This document shows, in pieces, positions 63,751-64,000 of a stretch of 64,000 nucleotides of DNA. Both the position numbers and the translations under genes were made by a program. The DNA comes from an uncultured Draconibacterium sp. (lineage in GTDB: Bacteria > Bacteroidota > Bacteroidia > Bacteroidales > Prolixibacteraceae). Every line of letters begins with the position of its first letter. Position 1 is the first letter of the stretch. Location: the NCBI RefSeq assembly GCF_963677565.1, contig NZ_OY781982.1, positions 372,001 to 436,000 on the forward strand. The letters are read 5' to 3'. The notes below the pieces were generated by a model. That model saw only the letters and a program-made list of their open reading frames with translations. It did not search any database and had not been told where the DNA came from.

Positions 63751-64000
63751 TTATGAATGTTTTTCCGAAAGGTAACGCTCAGCATCAATAGCAGCCATAC
63801 AGCCCGATCCGGCAGCAGTAACCGCCTGACGGTATTGCGAATCCTGAACATCGCCACAGGCAAAAACTCCCGGTGTTTTTGTTTTTGATGTTCCCGGCGT
63901 GGTTAAAATGTAGCCAACATCGTCGGTATCTACGTAATCGGCAAAAATGTCTGAATTTGGTTTATGCCCAATTGCCAAAAAGAAACCGTCAATTTTAATA
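63751..64000 (-). CDS. trxB: Thioredoxin-disulfide reductase, C-terminal part (5' end outside window)
   Basis: The frame runs off the right edge. The visible residues IKIDGFFLAIGHKPNSDIF, then GYILTTPGTSKTKTPGVFACGDVQDSQYRQAVTAAGSGCMAAIDAERYL, contain the TPGVFACGDV FAD-binding motif and the YRQAVTAAGSGCMAA signature of TrxB. The enzyme reduces thioredoxin with NADPH in the cytosol. The catalytic CxxC and NADPH domain lie outside the window. Confidence 0.94.
   Translation of the reverse strand, partial: IKIDGFFLAIGHKPNSDIFADYVDTDDVGYILTTPGTSKTKTPGVFACGDVQDSQYRQAVTAAGSGCMAAIDAERYLSEKHS

Overview
The window looks like chromosome of an anaerobic or facultative Bacteroidota bacterium, most likely of the order Marinilabiliales (Prolixibacteraceae-like). 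The lineage is inferred from gene content: type IX secretion (T9SS) cargo proteins with both known sorting-domain types, a PorP/SprF protein, GEVED domains, DUF4230, DUF6261 and DUF3570 proteins, sodium-pumping decarboxylase genes (oadG-oadA-oadB), a group-B-like [FeFe] hydrogenase, and several matches to the Bacteroidota promoter (-33 TTTG / -7 TAnnTTTG). No rRNA, tRNA, CRISPR array or complete insertion sequence was recognised.

Layout. 1-10.1 kb: end of a dicarboxylate symporter, a LytS/LytR-type two-component pair, two class C beta-lactamase-like proteins (the first has lost its catalytic residues), a DUF4230 protein, a DUF1080 lipoprotein, a [FeFe] hydrogenase, an EcKinase-like kinase and a CysQ-like phosphatase. 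10.1-17.9 kb is the accessory region. It holds a five-gene minus-strand run (type IIG restriction-modification enzyme, membrane-anchored helical protein, REP-associated tyrosine transposase carrying a palindrome inside its own gene, PD-(D/E)XK-like protein and a coupled partner). A REP-like palindrome, an array of 41/42-bp repeats and a DUF6261 gene follow. 17.9-36.4 kb: an SLC13 transporter, a nuclease-like protein, a PorP plus 1449-residue T9SS repeat protein pair, an SLC12-like transporter, a 2254-residue secreted protein combining a papain protease and a PHP-type hydrolase domain, and an MscS channel.

36.4-41.8 kb: a thioredoxin-ApbE-DUF4266-DUF3570 operon (probable extracytoplasmic flavin/redox module), then decayed sequence with a small lipoprotein and a methyltransferase pseudogene, and a DUF169 gene. 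42-45.6 kb: sodium-pump decarboxylase oadG-oadA-oadB. 46-51 kb: cold-shock protein, NYN/LOTUS RNA-binding protein, SNF2 helicase and a CBM9-like protein. 51.4-55.7 kb: a glycerol operon (padR-glpK-glpD-glpF). 55.9-59.3 kb: an operon of amidohydrolase, NlpC/CHAP-like amidase with peptidoglycan-binding domain, an unknown internally duplicated protein and a macro-domain protein. 59.3-64 kb: small envelope proteins, a DUF1460 amidase, a VOC protein, a hemolysin III protein and the 3' end of trxB.

Metabolically the window suggests fermentative life: H2 turnover, decarboxylation-driven Na+ export, dicarboxylate import and glycerol use. The best candidates for something undescribed are the restriction-modification-centred run at 10.1-16.3 kb, the CpG-decaying repeat array beside DUF6261, the ApbE/DUF3570 cluster with a flavinylation-like SGAS motif, and the amidohydrolase/amidase/macro operon. 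All assignments come from reading motifs and protein architecture; no database search was run.
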